The translations under genes were made by a program, and so were the position numbers. 64,000 nucleotides of DNA, taken from NCBI RefSeq assembly GCF_002091755.1, contig NZ_BDAI01000001.1, positions 806,001 through 870,000 on the forward strand, read 5' to 3'. The notes below the pieces were generated by a model, which was not told the origin of the DNA, did no database searches, and saw only the letters and a program-made list of their open reading frames with translations. The stretch comes from Pseudomonas nitroreducens NBRC 12694 (GTDB lineage: Bacteria > Pseudomonadota > Gammaproteobacteria > Pseudomonadales > Pseudomonadaceae). How positions within the stretch are numbered: position 1 is the first letter of the stretch; each line of letters begins with the position of its first letter. Positions 8,954-17,888 of the stretch are shown here, piece by piece.

Positions 8954-10174
8954 TCACTCCTCGTGGACGGCGGATTGAGCCAGGATCAGCGGCAGGACCA
9001 GGGTGGCGCAGGTACCGAGACCCGGCCGCGAGCGCAGAAGCAGTTCACCCTGGTGAGCCTTGGCGACAGCTTTCACCACCGCGAGGCCGAGGCCGGTGCC
9101 GGTGGTCTTGGTGGTGAAGAAGGGTTCGCCGAGACGCGCCAGGGTTTCGGCGCTCATGCCCGGACCGTTGTCGCTGACGCTCAGGCGCAGGCTGTTGCCA
9201 CGCTGGTAGAGGTGCACCTTCAGGCGCACTTCGCGGCCAGCGGCCTGGATGGCGTTCTCCACCAGGTTGAGTACGGTGCCGACCAGCGTGTCGCGGTTGC
9301 ACAACAACTCGCCCACGCGAGCATCGCACTGCCAACGCAGATTGAGGCCGGCGACGTGGGATTCGGCCGCCGCGCGAAGGCTGCTGAACAGTTGGTTGGG
9401 GGCGAGACGGTCCGGCAATGGCAGCTCGCCGCGAGCGAATACCAGCATGTCGCGCACCTGGCTTTCCAGCTCGTGCAGGCGCTCCTTGATGCGGCCGGCA
9501 AAGCGTTGCTGCTGCTCGACCGGCAGCTCGCCTTCGCTCAGGTGGCCGGCATAAAGCATGGCGGCGGACAGCGGGGTACGGATCTGGTGAGCCAGGGAAG
9601 CGACCATGCGGCCGAGGGCGGACAGGCGCTCGTGACGGGCAAGCTGGTCCTGCAGACGACGGGTTTCCGTCAGGTCGTTGAGCAGGATGAGCTGGCCGGG
9701 TTCGCCGTTCAGCGGACGGATGGCGATGGACACACGGCGACCATCGCGCAGGGAAACTTCGTGGCCGTCGTCGGCACGCGGGGCGAAGCTACGGGAGATG
9801 ACCTCGCGCCAGAGCATGCCCACCAGCGGCTTGCCGAGCAGGGCGACCGCCACCGGATTGGCGTCGCGTACCACGCCTTGACCGTCAATCATGATGACGC
9901 CGCCGGGCAATACGTCGAGCAGGCTCTGCAGGCGGTTGGCCTGGCGTTCCTTCTCCGCCAGCTCCTGCATGCGCTGCGCGCTGACCAGCGCCAGTTCGCC
10001 CTTGAGCTCGGTGACGCGGGCTTCCAGCAGGCTGTAGGACTGGTTGAGCTGGCTGGACATCTGGCTGAACAGCTCGAAGGTCTGCTCCAGATGGGCGCGG
10101 CTCTGCTGCTCCACCGGCACCTGCTCGGAGGGCCGGGAAGCGAGTTCAGTCTGGCGATGGGTGGCGGGCATCAT
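8954..10174 (-). CDS. fleS: FleS, flagellar sensor histidine kinase
   Basis: FleS is the kinase partner of FleR. The protein has no membrane segment, so it is cytoplasmic. A coiled coil lies at about residues 25-85, followed by a PAS domain (about 86-170), an H-box with H196 (SLAHQIRTPLSAAM), and an HATPase domain with N-box NLVENAIQAAG, SDNGPGM and TTGTGLGLAV. The start at 10174 has GAGG 9 bases upstream and gives 406 aa. The next upstream ATG at 10189 has a poorer ribosome site. A sigma-54 box precedes it. Confidence 0.93.
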   Translation of the reverse strand: MMPATHRQTELASRPSEQVPVEQQSRAHLEQTFELFSQMSSQLNQSYSLLEARVTELKGELALVSAQRMQELAEKERQANRLQSLLDVLPGGVIMIDGQGVVRDANPVAVALLGKPLVGMLWREVISRSFAPRADDGHEVSLRDGRRVSIAIRPLNGEPGQLILLNDLTETRRLQDQLARHERLSALGRMVASLAHQIRTPLSAAMLYAGHLSEGELPVEQQQRFAGRIKERLHELESQVRDMLVFARGELPLPDRLAPNQLFSSLRAAAESHVAGLNLRWQCDARVGELLCNRDTLVGTVLNLVENAIQAAGREVRLKVHLYQRGNSLRLSVSDNGPGMSAETLARLGEPFFTTKTTGTGLGLAVVKAVAKAHQGELLLRSRPGLGTCATLVLPLILAQSAVHEE

Positions 10175-10227
10175 GCGGTTTTTCCTCATCCGTCCGACGG
10201 CGTGAATCTGTCGGTCGGATGAGTCTT

Positions 10228-10243
10228 AGCAAACCGCGTGCCT
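10228..10243 (-). promoter_or_regulatory. Sigma-54 promoter of fleSR
   Basis: The minus strand reads AGGCACGCGGTTTGCT, matching TGGCAC-N5-TTGCA/T at all but the first base. It lies 54-69 bp upstream of the fleS start and immediately beyond the fleQ terminator. FleQ-dependent control is expected from P. aeruginosa. Confidence 0.8.
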
Positions 10244-10250
10244 AAAAATT

Positions 10251-10284
10251 ACTCGTTATATTTCAATGACTTGAAAAAACGAGT
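10251..10284 (-). terminator. Terminator after fleQ
   Basis: On the minus strand, ACTCGTT ... AACGAGT forms an outer 7-bp stem and TTTCAA/TTGAAA an inner stem. They are followed by AATTTTTA. It begins 13 bp after the fleQ stop and separates fleQ from fleSR. Confidence 0.7.
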
Positions 10285-10296
10285 GTGACGGAGGCG

Positions 10297-11772
<1,476 letters not shown>

Positions 11773-11868
11773 CTTAGCTTGTCATCCCGGGCTTGAAGGC
11801 CGTACTACGGCGGCTGACACGATCTGGCCACAGCACAAATTCCTCATGCTAGCCAGCATTTGGCCACT

Positions 11869-11897
11869 AGTTAAGTCAAAATTGTGGCTAGAGTCAA
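11869..11897 (-). promoter_or_regulatory. Candidate sigma-70 promoter of fleQ
   Basis: On the minus strand TTGACT - 17 bp - TTAACT lies about 100 bp upstream of the fleQ start, in an AT-rich stretch that stands out from the GC-rich background. In P. aeruginosa fleQ is transcribed by sigma-70 and repressed by Vfr and AmrZ. No Vfr site could be assigned by eye. Nothing else was recognised in the 269-bp gap 11773-12041. Confidence 0.5.
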
Positions 11898-12041
11898 ATT
11901 TATGGCGTGTTTTTTTTGATGAAGCCCGACGAAGGGTGTTGATCCTTGTCATGGCAATCGAACTGGAGGGTAGTTCGAAGCGCAGAAGGCGGCCAACGGT
12001 ACCTGACCGATCACCGCCCGAAGAGAGCCGATCCGAATGGA

Positions 12042-12338
12042 TCAGCCGAACATCTGGTAAACCTTGGCGCCCTGGTGGGAGCGATTGACGCGGACGATTT
12101 CGCCTGCCACCTCTTCGCGCTGCCGAGTGACAGCCTGGACCAATTCGCGGTAGAGCACCAGCAATCCTTCCAGGCTGCGCTTGAGTTCGCTGTCATCGTC
12201 CATCGGCTCGACCATCGCGGCATCGACGTGCTCGCGACACTGAAGGTCGAGCTGGGCGACCGCTTCCCAGTCTTCCTGGGCCAGTGCGGCCCCGAGAGCG
12301 AGGCGGGTCTGTTCGATCTGCTGGACGGCGAGAGTCAT
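12042..12338 (-). CDS. fliT: FliT-like flagellar chaperone (FleP of P. aeruginosa)
   Basis: This is a small 98-aa helical protein (MTLAVQQIEQTRLALGAALAQEDW ... SHQGAKVYQMFG) located directly after fliS. The position and shape match P. aeruginosa PA1096 (fleP) and the FliT family, which chaperones the filament cap protein FliD. The ATG at 12338 has AGGAG 9 bases upstream. A much longer in-frame reading is contradicted because it would run across fliS in another frame. It is 26 bp after fliS, so probably the same transcript. Confidence 0.8.
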   Translation of the reverse strand: MTLAVQQIEQTRLALGAALAQEDWEAVAQLDLQCREHVDAAMVEPMDDDSELKRSLEGLLVLYRELVQAVTRQREEVAGEIVRVNRSHQGAKVYQMFG

Positions 12339-12364
12339 GTTCGGTATCTCCTGGCAGGCAGCAA

Positions 12365-12745
12365 TCACGGAGCGATGGCGTCCCAGCCTTCCTTGAGGGT
12401 GCGCAGCAGACCCGAGACTTCGTCGAGCACCTGCACTTCGTTGCTGCGGTTGGCGTCGCCCAGGCGACGGCTCATGTAGTCGTAAAGGTTGGCATAGTTT
12501 TCCGCCACCTCGCCACCCGCCTCGAAGTTCAGCGCTTCGCGCAGGCCGGCGATGATCGCGGTGGCCTTGGCGATCAGCATGCCCTTCTGAGCGAACTGCT
12601 CGCGCTCCATCGAGCCGCGCGCCTGGGCGATGCGGCTCAGGCCACCTTCCATCAGCATCTGGATCAGACGATGGGGAGAGGCGTCGTGCACCTGCGACTG
12701 GTTGTTCACATTCTGGTACTGGCGCAGCGCTGCCGAAGCGTTCAT
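12365..12745 (-). CDS. fliS: FliS, flagellin export chaperone
   Basis: FliS binds the disordered C-terminus of flagellin and delivers it to the export gate. The 126-aa protein carries the family features QYQNVNNQSQVHDASPHRLIQMLMEGGLSRIAQA and the helical core NFEAGGEVAENYANLYDYMSRRL. A consensus-quality sigma-28 promoter lies just upstream, so fliS-fliT can be transcribed apart from fliD. Confidence 0.96.
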   Translation of the reverse strand: MNASAALRQYQNVNNQSQVHDASPHRLIQMLMEGGLSRIAQARGSMEREQFAQKGMLIAKATAIIAGLREALNFEAGGEVAENYANLYDYMSRRLGDANRSNEVQVLDEVSGLLRTLKEGWDAIAP

Positions 12746-12792
12746 CTGATTTCCCCTTGATTCGCTGAACGATCAAATCGTCGATATTCAAA

Positions 12793-12819
12793 GTATCGGC
12801 GCTGGCGGGAAAACCTTTA
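12793..12819 (-). promoter_or_regulatory. Sigma-28 (FliA) promoter of fliS-fliT
   Basis: The minus strand reads TAAA - 15 bp - GCCGATAC, an excellent match to the flagellar sigma-28 consensus TAAA-N15-GCCGATAA. The -10 element ends 48 bp before the fliS start. It suggests late-class transcription of the flagellin chaperones alongside fliC. Confidence 0.8.
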
Positions 12820-12883
12820 GGCAAAAATCAGCACGGGCGTACGGCTGCGCAATGGCGTCGCAGAGCGGCGCGCGGCTCAGCAA

Positions 12884-14290
12884 TCAGCTGTCGGAACTGC
12901 TGGTCTTGTTCAGCGCGTTGAGGGTGGTCAGTACGCTGGAGCGGGTAGCCTTGAGCTGAGCGACCAGGGTATCCATGGCGGTGTACTTGGCCATGAGCGT
13001 TTCGGTCAGCTTGGTCATCCGGTTGTCCAGCTTGATCTGCTGGTCAGCCAGATCGCTCAGGGTGCCGTTGAGTGCGGACGTGCGCTGATCCAGCAGACCG
13101 TTGGTCTGGGTATAAATATCCAGGCTTTTGCTCATGCGAGAGAGCAGCCCGCCATCACCGGAGAAAAAGCCCTGGACCGAGGCGAAGTTCTTTTCCAGCG
13201 CCTTGTCCAACTTGTCACTGTCGACCTGCAGAGTGCCGTCGTTCTTGGTGGAAATTCCAAGCTGCGACAGCAACTTGATGCTGCCGCCATTGCTGGAGCC
13301 CCCCACAAGTTGGCTATGCAGCCCGCTGAGCAGGTTGCGGGTCATCGAATCACTGGCCAGGGCAGCCGCAGTGGTGGTCGGATTGCCGCTGGAGTCGGTG
13401 GTATTGGTGACCTTGGTCAGCGAGTTGATGCTGGTGATCAACGCGTTATAGGCATCGACGAACGATTGCACTGAGGTCTTCAGGCCATCCGTGTTGGTAT
13501 CGACGGTCAGCGTCGACTTACCCTCTGCTACCAGACTCAGTTCGACGCCACCGATGGCGCTGGAGATCTTGTTCACCGAGCTGCTCATTTCCAGCCCGTC
13601 GATGGTGTAGCTGGCGTTCATCGCGGGTTTGTCGATGTAGCCACCTGCAGTGGCGCTGGCCTTAGTATTGGCCCCGTCGATAGCCAGTACCCCCAGGCTG
13701 CTGTCGCCGGAAGTGGTGACACTGATATCGCTGCCAGCTCCGGTCACGCTCGAGCCCAAGACCAGGCGCGGCCCCGTGGAGTCGGTAATGATGTTTGCAG
13801 TGAAACCGCTGTCTTTGAGTTGGCTGTTAATGCTGTCGCGGATCTCCGCCAGGCTAGCACCAGCCTTCACGCTGACGTTGTAGGTGCTGCTGCCCTGCTT
13901 GATGGTCAGGCTGCCGGCACCGAAAGAGGCGGATTTATCAACGTACTGCGTGGCGACCTTGGAGCTGGTAGCCAGGTTCTTGACTTCGACGCTGTAGGTG
14001 CCGGCCGAAGCGCCGGTACCCAGCGAGGCAGTAAGCGCATCGGAATTGGAACTCTTAACGGCGAGGCCAGCGAAAGCATTGGAATCGGAGGCGTTGAGCT
14101 TGCTCAATGCGGTCTGGAAGGTGGACAAGGCGCTCTTGAGTGAGCCGATACCCGAGAGCGTGGTATTGGTCGCGGTCTTCTGTGTGCTGATCTGGTTGGA
14201 TTTCGGCGCCTTCTGCGCGTTCACCAGAGCAGTCACGATGGAGTCGATGTCGTATCCCGACCCAACACCGTTGATTGAAGTCCCGGCCAT
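12884..14290 (-). CDS. fliD: FliD, flagellar filament cap / adhesin
   Basis: FliD (HAP2) caps the growing filament and in Pseudomonas also binds mucin. The 468-aa protein has the conserved N-terminus (INGVGSGYDIDSIVTALVNAQKAPK), flagellin-IN-type segments in the middle, and the C-terminal coiled coil (LADQQIKLDNRMTKLTETLMAKYTAMDTLVAQLKATRSSV). It follows flaG after 96 bp, in which a weaker sigma-54 box can be seen. Confidence 0.96.
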   Translation of the reverse strand: MAGTSINGVGSGYDIDSIVTALVNAQKAPKSNQISTQKTATNTTLSGIGSLKSALSTFQTALSKLNASDSNAFAGLAVKSSNSDALTASLGTGASAGTYSVEVKNLATSSKVATQYVDKSASFGAGSLTIKQGSSTYNVSVKAGASLAEIRDSINSQLKDSGFTANIITDSTGPRLVLGSSVTGAGSDISVTTSGDSSLGVLAIDGANTKASATAGGYIDKPAMNASYTIDGLEMSSSVNKISSAIGGVELSLVAEGKSTLTVDTNTDGLKTSVQSFVDAYNALITSINSLTKVTNTTDSSGNPTTTAAALASDSMTRNLLSGLHSQLVGGSSNGGSIKLLSQLGISTKNDGTLQVDSDKLDKALEKNFASVQGFFSGDGGLLSRMSKSLDIYTQTNGLLDQRTSALNGTLSDLADQQIKLDNRMTKLTETLMAKYTAMDTLVAQLKATRSSVLTTLNALNKTSSSDS

Positions 14291-14356
14291 TTGCCTACCC
14301 TCCTGTCCAAATTTCTGGCGGCTCTCAGTTCGCCGCCTGCGTTTGGTAACCCTTCA

Positions 14357-14372
14357 TACAAGAATCACGCCA
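14357..14372 (-). promoter_or_regulatory. Probable sigma-54 promoter of fliD
   Basis: The minus strand reads TGGCGTGATTCTTGTA. The invariant GG and TTG spacing is right, but two positions (GT for AC, and T in TTGTA) are off consensus. It lies 67-82 bp upstream of fliD. P. aeruginosa fliD is reported as RpoN-dependent. Confidence 0.6.
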
Positions 14373-14386
14373 AGAACCAAAATAGA

Positions 14387-14725
14387 TCAGGCGCGTTCGC
14401 TGAATAGCAGATTACCCGCTTCCTTCAGGCTTTCTGCCAACTTGAGCGCAACTTCCGAAGGAATCTGGCGTATGACCTCGCCAGTATCGGAGGCCACGAC
14501 CTTTACGACGGTTTCGCCGCTGGCTTCGTCCACCGAGAACTCCAGGTTGCGTTGAACCGACTGGGCCTGTTCACGCAGTCGGCTAACGGCTTCGTTCAGG
14601 CTGCGAGCCTTGCTGGCCGGCGATTCCTTGGCGCTCTGCGGCAAGCTGTTGCCGCTGACCGGCTTGCTGCCTGCGGCGGCGCTGTCGACCGGGCGCGAGT
14701 TGTTGATTCCGAGGCTGGTATCCAT
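14387..14725 (-). CDS. flaG: FlaG, flagellar filament-length-associated protein
   Basis: FlaG-family protein of 112 aa located between fliC and fliD, as in P. aeruginosa and vibrios. A low-complexity N-terminal half precedes the conserved domain (LNEAVSRLREQAQSVQRNLEFSVDEASGETVVKVVASDTGEVIRQIPSEVALKLAESL). The family is linked to control of filament length. The mechanism is unknown. It lies 79 bp after fliC and past the fliC terminator, so it is probably expressed by read-through. Confidence 0.92.
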   Translation of the reverse strand: MDTSLGINNSRPVDSAAAGSKPVSGNSLPQSAKESPASKARSLNEAVSRLREQAQSVQRNLEFSVDEASGETVVKVVASDTGEVIRQIPSEVALKLAESLKEAGNLLFSERA

Positions 14726-14751
14726 CAGGTGTTACCCTCCGAATGCAAAAC

Positions 14752-14778
14752 AAGGAAGGGCGCCGGGCGCCCTTCCTT
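14752..14778 (-). terminator. Terminator after fliC
   Basis: A perfect 12-bp stem AAGGAAGGGCGC / GCGCCCTTCCTT with a 3-base loop is followed on the minus strand by GTTTTG. It sits 26 bp after the fliC stop. This would set a high fliC to flaG transcript ratio. Confidence 0.88.
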
Positions 14779-14804
14779 TCCGTTTTTTGCCTTGCGGCAA
14801 CCCC

Positions 14805-15947
14805 TTACTGGAGCAGCTTCAGGACAGCGGAAGGCAGCTGGTTGGCCTGGGCCAGAACCGCGGTGGCGGCCTGTTGCAGGGTCTGCTGCTTGGTCATCTC
14901 CGCGGTTTCTGCGGCGAAGTCCACGTCCTGGATGGTGCTGCGTGCAGCGGTGGCGTTCTCGGACACGTTCTGCAGGTTCGAGATGGTGCTGTCCAGACGG
15001 TTCTGGATGGCACCCAGCGAGGAACGCTGGCTGTCGATCTGCTTCAGGGCGGCGTCGATCACCTGGGTGGCCGATTGGGCACCTTTGGCAGTGCTGATGT
15101 CCAGAGCCTGGACGGTGGAGTTGGTGGTGGTAGTGGTCGCGGTGGTCGCGGCAGCAGTACCGATGGCAGTGGTGAAGTTGCTGCCCGAGGTCAGGGTGAT
15201 GCTGGTGGTGCCACCCGAGCCGGCGGCATCGGCGACAGCGGCCACACCGGAAATGTTGGTGTTGATCGCGGAGACGATGTCGTTGGCAGTAGCGCCCTTG
15301 GCGAAGCTGACCTGGGTGCCGTTGATGCTCAGGGTACCCGCGGTCGCAGCGACGCCGCCGGTGCCGGACAGCACGGTGCTCAGGTCCAGGCTGGTGGAGG
15401 CCAGTTGCGAGGAGCCCTTCAGCGCGGTGGCGCTCATGTCGCTCAGGGTGAAGCTGACGGTTTCGTTGGCGTTGGCGCCGACCTGGAAGGTCAGGGTGCC
15501 GTTGCTGCCGGCGGTGCCGTCGAGCAGCTTGATACCGGAGGTGCCGCCACCGAAGGTGGTGGTCTTGGAAATACGGGTCAGTTCAGCGGTCAGCGACTTG
15601 AACTCCTGGTTCAGCGAGGTCTGGTCTTCGCTGCTGTTGGAGCCGTTGGCGGACTGCAGGGACAGTTCACGCATACGCTGCAGGATGTTGGTGGACTCTT
15701 GCAGAGCGCCTTCAGCAGCCTGGGCGATGGAGTTGGCGTCCTGGGCGTTCTTCACGGCTACGTTCAGGCCGTTGACCTGGCTGGTCAGACGGTTGGAGAT
15801 CTGCGAGCCGGCGGCGTCGTCCTTGGCGCTGTTGATACGCAGGCCAGTGGACAGACGGGTCATGGAAGTATTCAGGTTGTTGGCGGCCTTGGTCAGGTTC
15901 TTTTGAACCGACAGCGAGGCGATGTTGGTGTTGACGGTAAGAGCCAT
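14805..15947 (-). CDS. fliC: FliC, flagellin
   Basis: Flagellin of 380 aa. Conserved D0/D1 ends are clear: MALTVNTNIASLSVQKNLTK and RLSTGLRINSAKDDAAGSQISNRL at the N-terminus, and DFAAETAEMTKQQTLQQAATAVLAQANQLPSAVLKLLQ-type sequence at the C-terminus. The central domain (about 170-290) is short, Ser/Thr/Gly/Ala-rich and contains a flagellin-IN-like segment (LSINGTQVSFAKGATANDIVSAIN) and a threonine run (TTATTTTTTNSTV). It has no Cys. Putative glycosylation genes lie divergently just upstream, and the Ser/Thr-rich centre is the likely target. Transcribed from a sigma-28 promoter. Confidence 0.97.
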   Translation of the reverse strand: MALTVNTNIASLSVQKNLTKAANNLNTSMTRLSTGLRINSAKDDAAGSQISNRLTSQVNGLNVAVKNAQDANSIAQAAEGALQESTNILQRMRELSLQSANGSNSSEDQTSLNQEFKSLTAELTRISKTTTFGGGTSGIKLLDGTAGSNGTLTFQVGANANETVSFTLSDMSATALKGSSQLASTSLDLSTVLSGTGGVAATAGTLSINGTQVSFAKGATANDIVSAINTNISGVAAVADAAGSGGTTSITLTSGSNFTTAIGTAAATTATTTTTNSTVQALDISTAKGAQSATQVIDAALKQIDSQRSSLGAIQNRLDSTISNLQNVSENATAARSTIQDVDFAAETAEMTKQQTLQQAATAVLAQANQLPSAVLKLLQ

Positions 15948-16024
15948 GACGAATTCCTCGTGTTAGGGCTAAGTGGCCTCCCTGCCCGATTGATTCGAAA
16001 TGGCGTGGAGAACCTTCGTTAGGG

Positions 16025-16051
16025 TTATCGTCCCAAGTCGGATGGGCTTTA
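16025..16051 (-). promoter_or_regulatory. Sigma-28 (FliA) promoter of fliC
   Basis: The minus strand reads TAAA - 15 bp - GACGATAA, matching TAAA-N15-GCCGATAA at all but one position. It lies 78-104 bp upstream of the fliC start and leaves a leader of about 70 nt. Confidence 0.85.
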
Positions 16052-16156
16052 ACTTTTTTTTCGATTTTTCTTCAGGCCGCTCCGCAGGCCCCGGCTGGCC
16101 TCGTTCTTGCAATTACCCCTCGAACGCGCCAAAGCTCCGTCACCAGCAGGGTCCAC

Positions 16157-17797
16157 ATGTCAAACCAATCGCTTCAATCCGACATCCAGCGCATCAGTGA
16201 AGCGCTGCAGATCGCCGAAAGCCGCCAGGATCGCGGCGAGCAGATTCGCTTATATGAAGCGTTGGCGAAGCTCTCGCCGGAAACCGCGATGATCCACGCG
16301 AAGATTGCCCGGCTGCATCTGGAGCTGCTCGACCCATCTTCCGCCCAACCCTGGGCCGAACGCGCGCTGGATCTCTCGACCGCGGCCAACGTCGATGAAG
16401 AGCTGCTCGACATGATGCGTTCGCATCGCCTGTTCACTCAGGATCTCGAGCGCGCCGAGCGCTGGTACCGAGCCTCACCCAGCCTGCCGCGCCTGGGGCT
16501 GTACGGCGCCGCGCTGACCCTCAAGAGCCGCTTCGACGAAGCCGAAGCTCTCTATACCCAGACACTGGAAAAGCCCCTGAAGGACTGGCAGCAGAGCGTC
16601 GTGCTCGGTCTGCTGGGCACGCTGTACTTCGATTGCGGCCGCTACCACGACAGCATCGCCTGCCACCAGTTGGTCACGGAGTTGACGCCCGACTACCCCT
16701 TCGGCCCCTTCAACCTGGCGCTATCCCTGGAACAGGTCGGTCGCTACCGGGAGGCGCATCGCCTCTATATGAAAGTGCTGGAAAAGCTGCCGCAACACGC
16801 AGGCACCCATAACAACCTGTCCCTACTGCAACTGCGCCTGCTGCAGTTCGAGCTGGCCTGGCCGAACTACGAGTGGCGCTGGAAGACCTCGCTCAAGGAA
16901 CACCAGCAGGAGTTCAACACACCGCGCTGGCGGGGCGAGCCGCTGGAGGGCAAGACTTTGCTGGTCTGGGCTGAGCAGGGCATCGGCGACCACATCATGT
17001 TCGCCAGCCTGCTGCCGGACCTGCTCAAGCTCGGCGGACAGCTGCATTTCGAAACCTATGATCGCCTCTACCCGTTGCTGTACCGAAGCATGCCTGGGTT
17101 GAGCGTGATCCAGCGCGAGAGCAGCGGCCAGGTACACAACGGCCAGCGCATGATGCACCGGCAGAACTGGCCGCGCAGCGACTACCAGATTCCCATGGGC
17201 AGCCTGGGCGAGTTCCTGCGCCCTACCCTCGCCTCTTTCGTCAATCAGCCGCGCGCCTTCCTCAAGGCCAGCCCGCAACAGAGCCAGGCCAAGCGAGCCG
17301 AGTACCAGCAGCTGTTTCCCGGCAAGCGCCTGGTGGGTCTGTCGTGGCGCGGCGGCATCGACTCCGCCAACGACATGCAGAGCCGCCGCATCGCCATGGA
17401 AGAGCTGGCGGAGCTGGGCAAGCTCGAACACGTGCAGTTCATCAACCTGCAGTACGGCAAGACCGTCGAGGAACGCGAAGAGGTCGAGCGCCTGGGGCTG
17501 TACATCCACGATGACGAGAGCATCGACCCGCTCAAGGACATGGACGCCCAGGCCGCCCAGATCTGCGCCCTGGACGCCGTGCTGAGCATCGACAACACCA
17601 CCGTTCACCTGGCCGGCGCCCTCGGCGTGCCGACCTTCGTCCTGCTCCAGCTCAACCCGAACTGGCGCTGGGGTATCGAGGACGCGACCAGCTACTGGTA
17701 TCCGTCCGTGCACCTGATCCGCAACCGCGAGCTGGGCCGTTGGGGCAATGCCCTGGACCAGGCGGTGCAAAGCATGCGGGTCAGCGGCGTGATCTGA
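16157..17797 (+). CDS. TPR-containing GT9-like glycosyltransferase, putative flagellin glycosyltransferase
   Basis: The 546-aa protein has an N-terminal half of TPR helices (AKIARLHLELLDPSSAQPWAERAL; LALSLEQVGRYREAHRLYMKVLEKLP). Its C-terminal half resembles ADP-heptose:LPS-type GT-B folds: LLVWAEQGIGDHIMFASLLPDL, VGLSWRGG near residue 393, and CALDAVLSIDNTTVHLAGALGVPTFVLL. The GIGD and DNTTVHLAGALG motifs are typical of this family. It is divergent from fliC, where P. aeruginosa strains carry flagellin glycosylation genes. A role in glycosylating FliC is inferred from position. No signal peptide or membrane segment is present, so it is cytoplasmic. Confidence 0.75.
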   Translation: MSNQSLQSDIQRISEALQIAESRQDRGEQIRLYEALAKLSPETAMIHAKIARLHLELLDPSSAQPWAERALDLSTAANVDEELLDMMRSHRLFTQDLERAERWYRASPSLPRLGLYGAALTLKSRFDEAEALYTQTLEKPLKDWQQSVVLGLLGTLYFDCGRYHDSIACHQLVTELTPDYPFGPFNLALSLEQVGRYREAHRLYMKVLEKLPQHAGTHNNLSLLQLRLLQFELAWPNYEWRWKTSLKEHQQEFNTPRWRGEPLEGKTLLVWAEQGIGDHIMFASLLPDLLKLGGQLHFETYDRLYPLLYRSMPGLSVIQRESSGQVHNGQRMMHRQNWPRSDYQIPMGSLGEFLRPTLASFVNQPRAFLKASPQQSQAKRAEYQQLFPGKRLVGLSWRGGIDSANDMQSRRIAMEELAELGKLEHVQFINLQYGKTVEEREEVERLGLYIHDDESIDPLKDMDAQAAQICALDAVLSIDNTTVHLAGALGVPTFVLLQLNPNWRWGIEDATSYWYPSVHLIRNRELGRWGNALDQAVQSMRVSGVI

Positions 17798-17888
17798 GCG
17801 CCGTCAGCCCGACGAACTATCCACCGGCCCGCCCAAGCGGCGGATGCCAACCCTGATTGCCAGCGACTCCGCTTGGAGGAGAAACCCA

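Noticed and set aside
12339..12824. N-terminal extension of the FliT frame to 260 codons
   Set aside because: The extension crosses fliS in a different frame and lacks a ribosome site. The ATG at 12338 is well placed.
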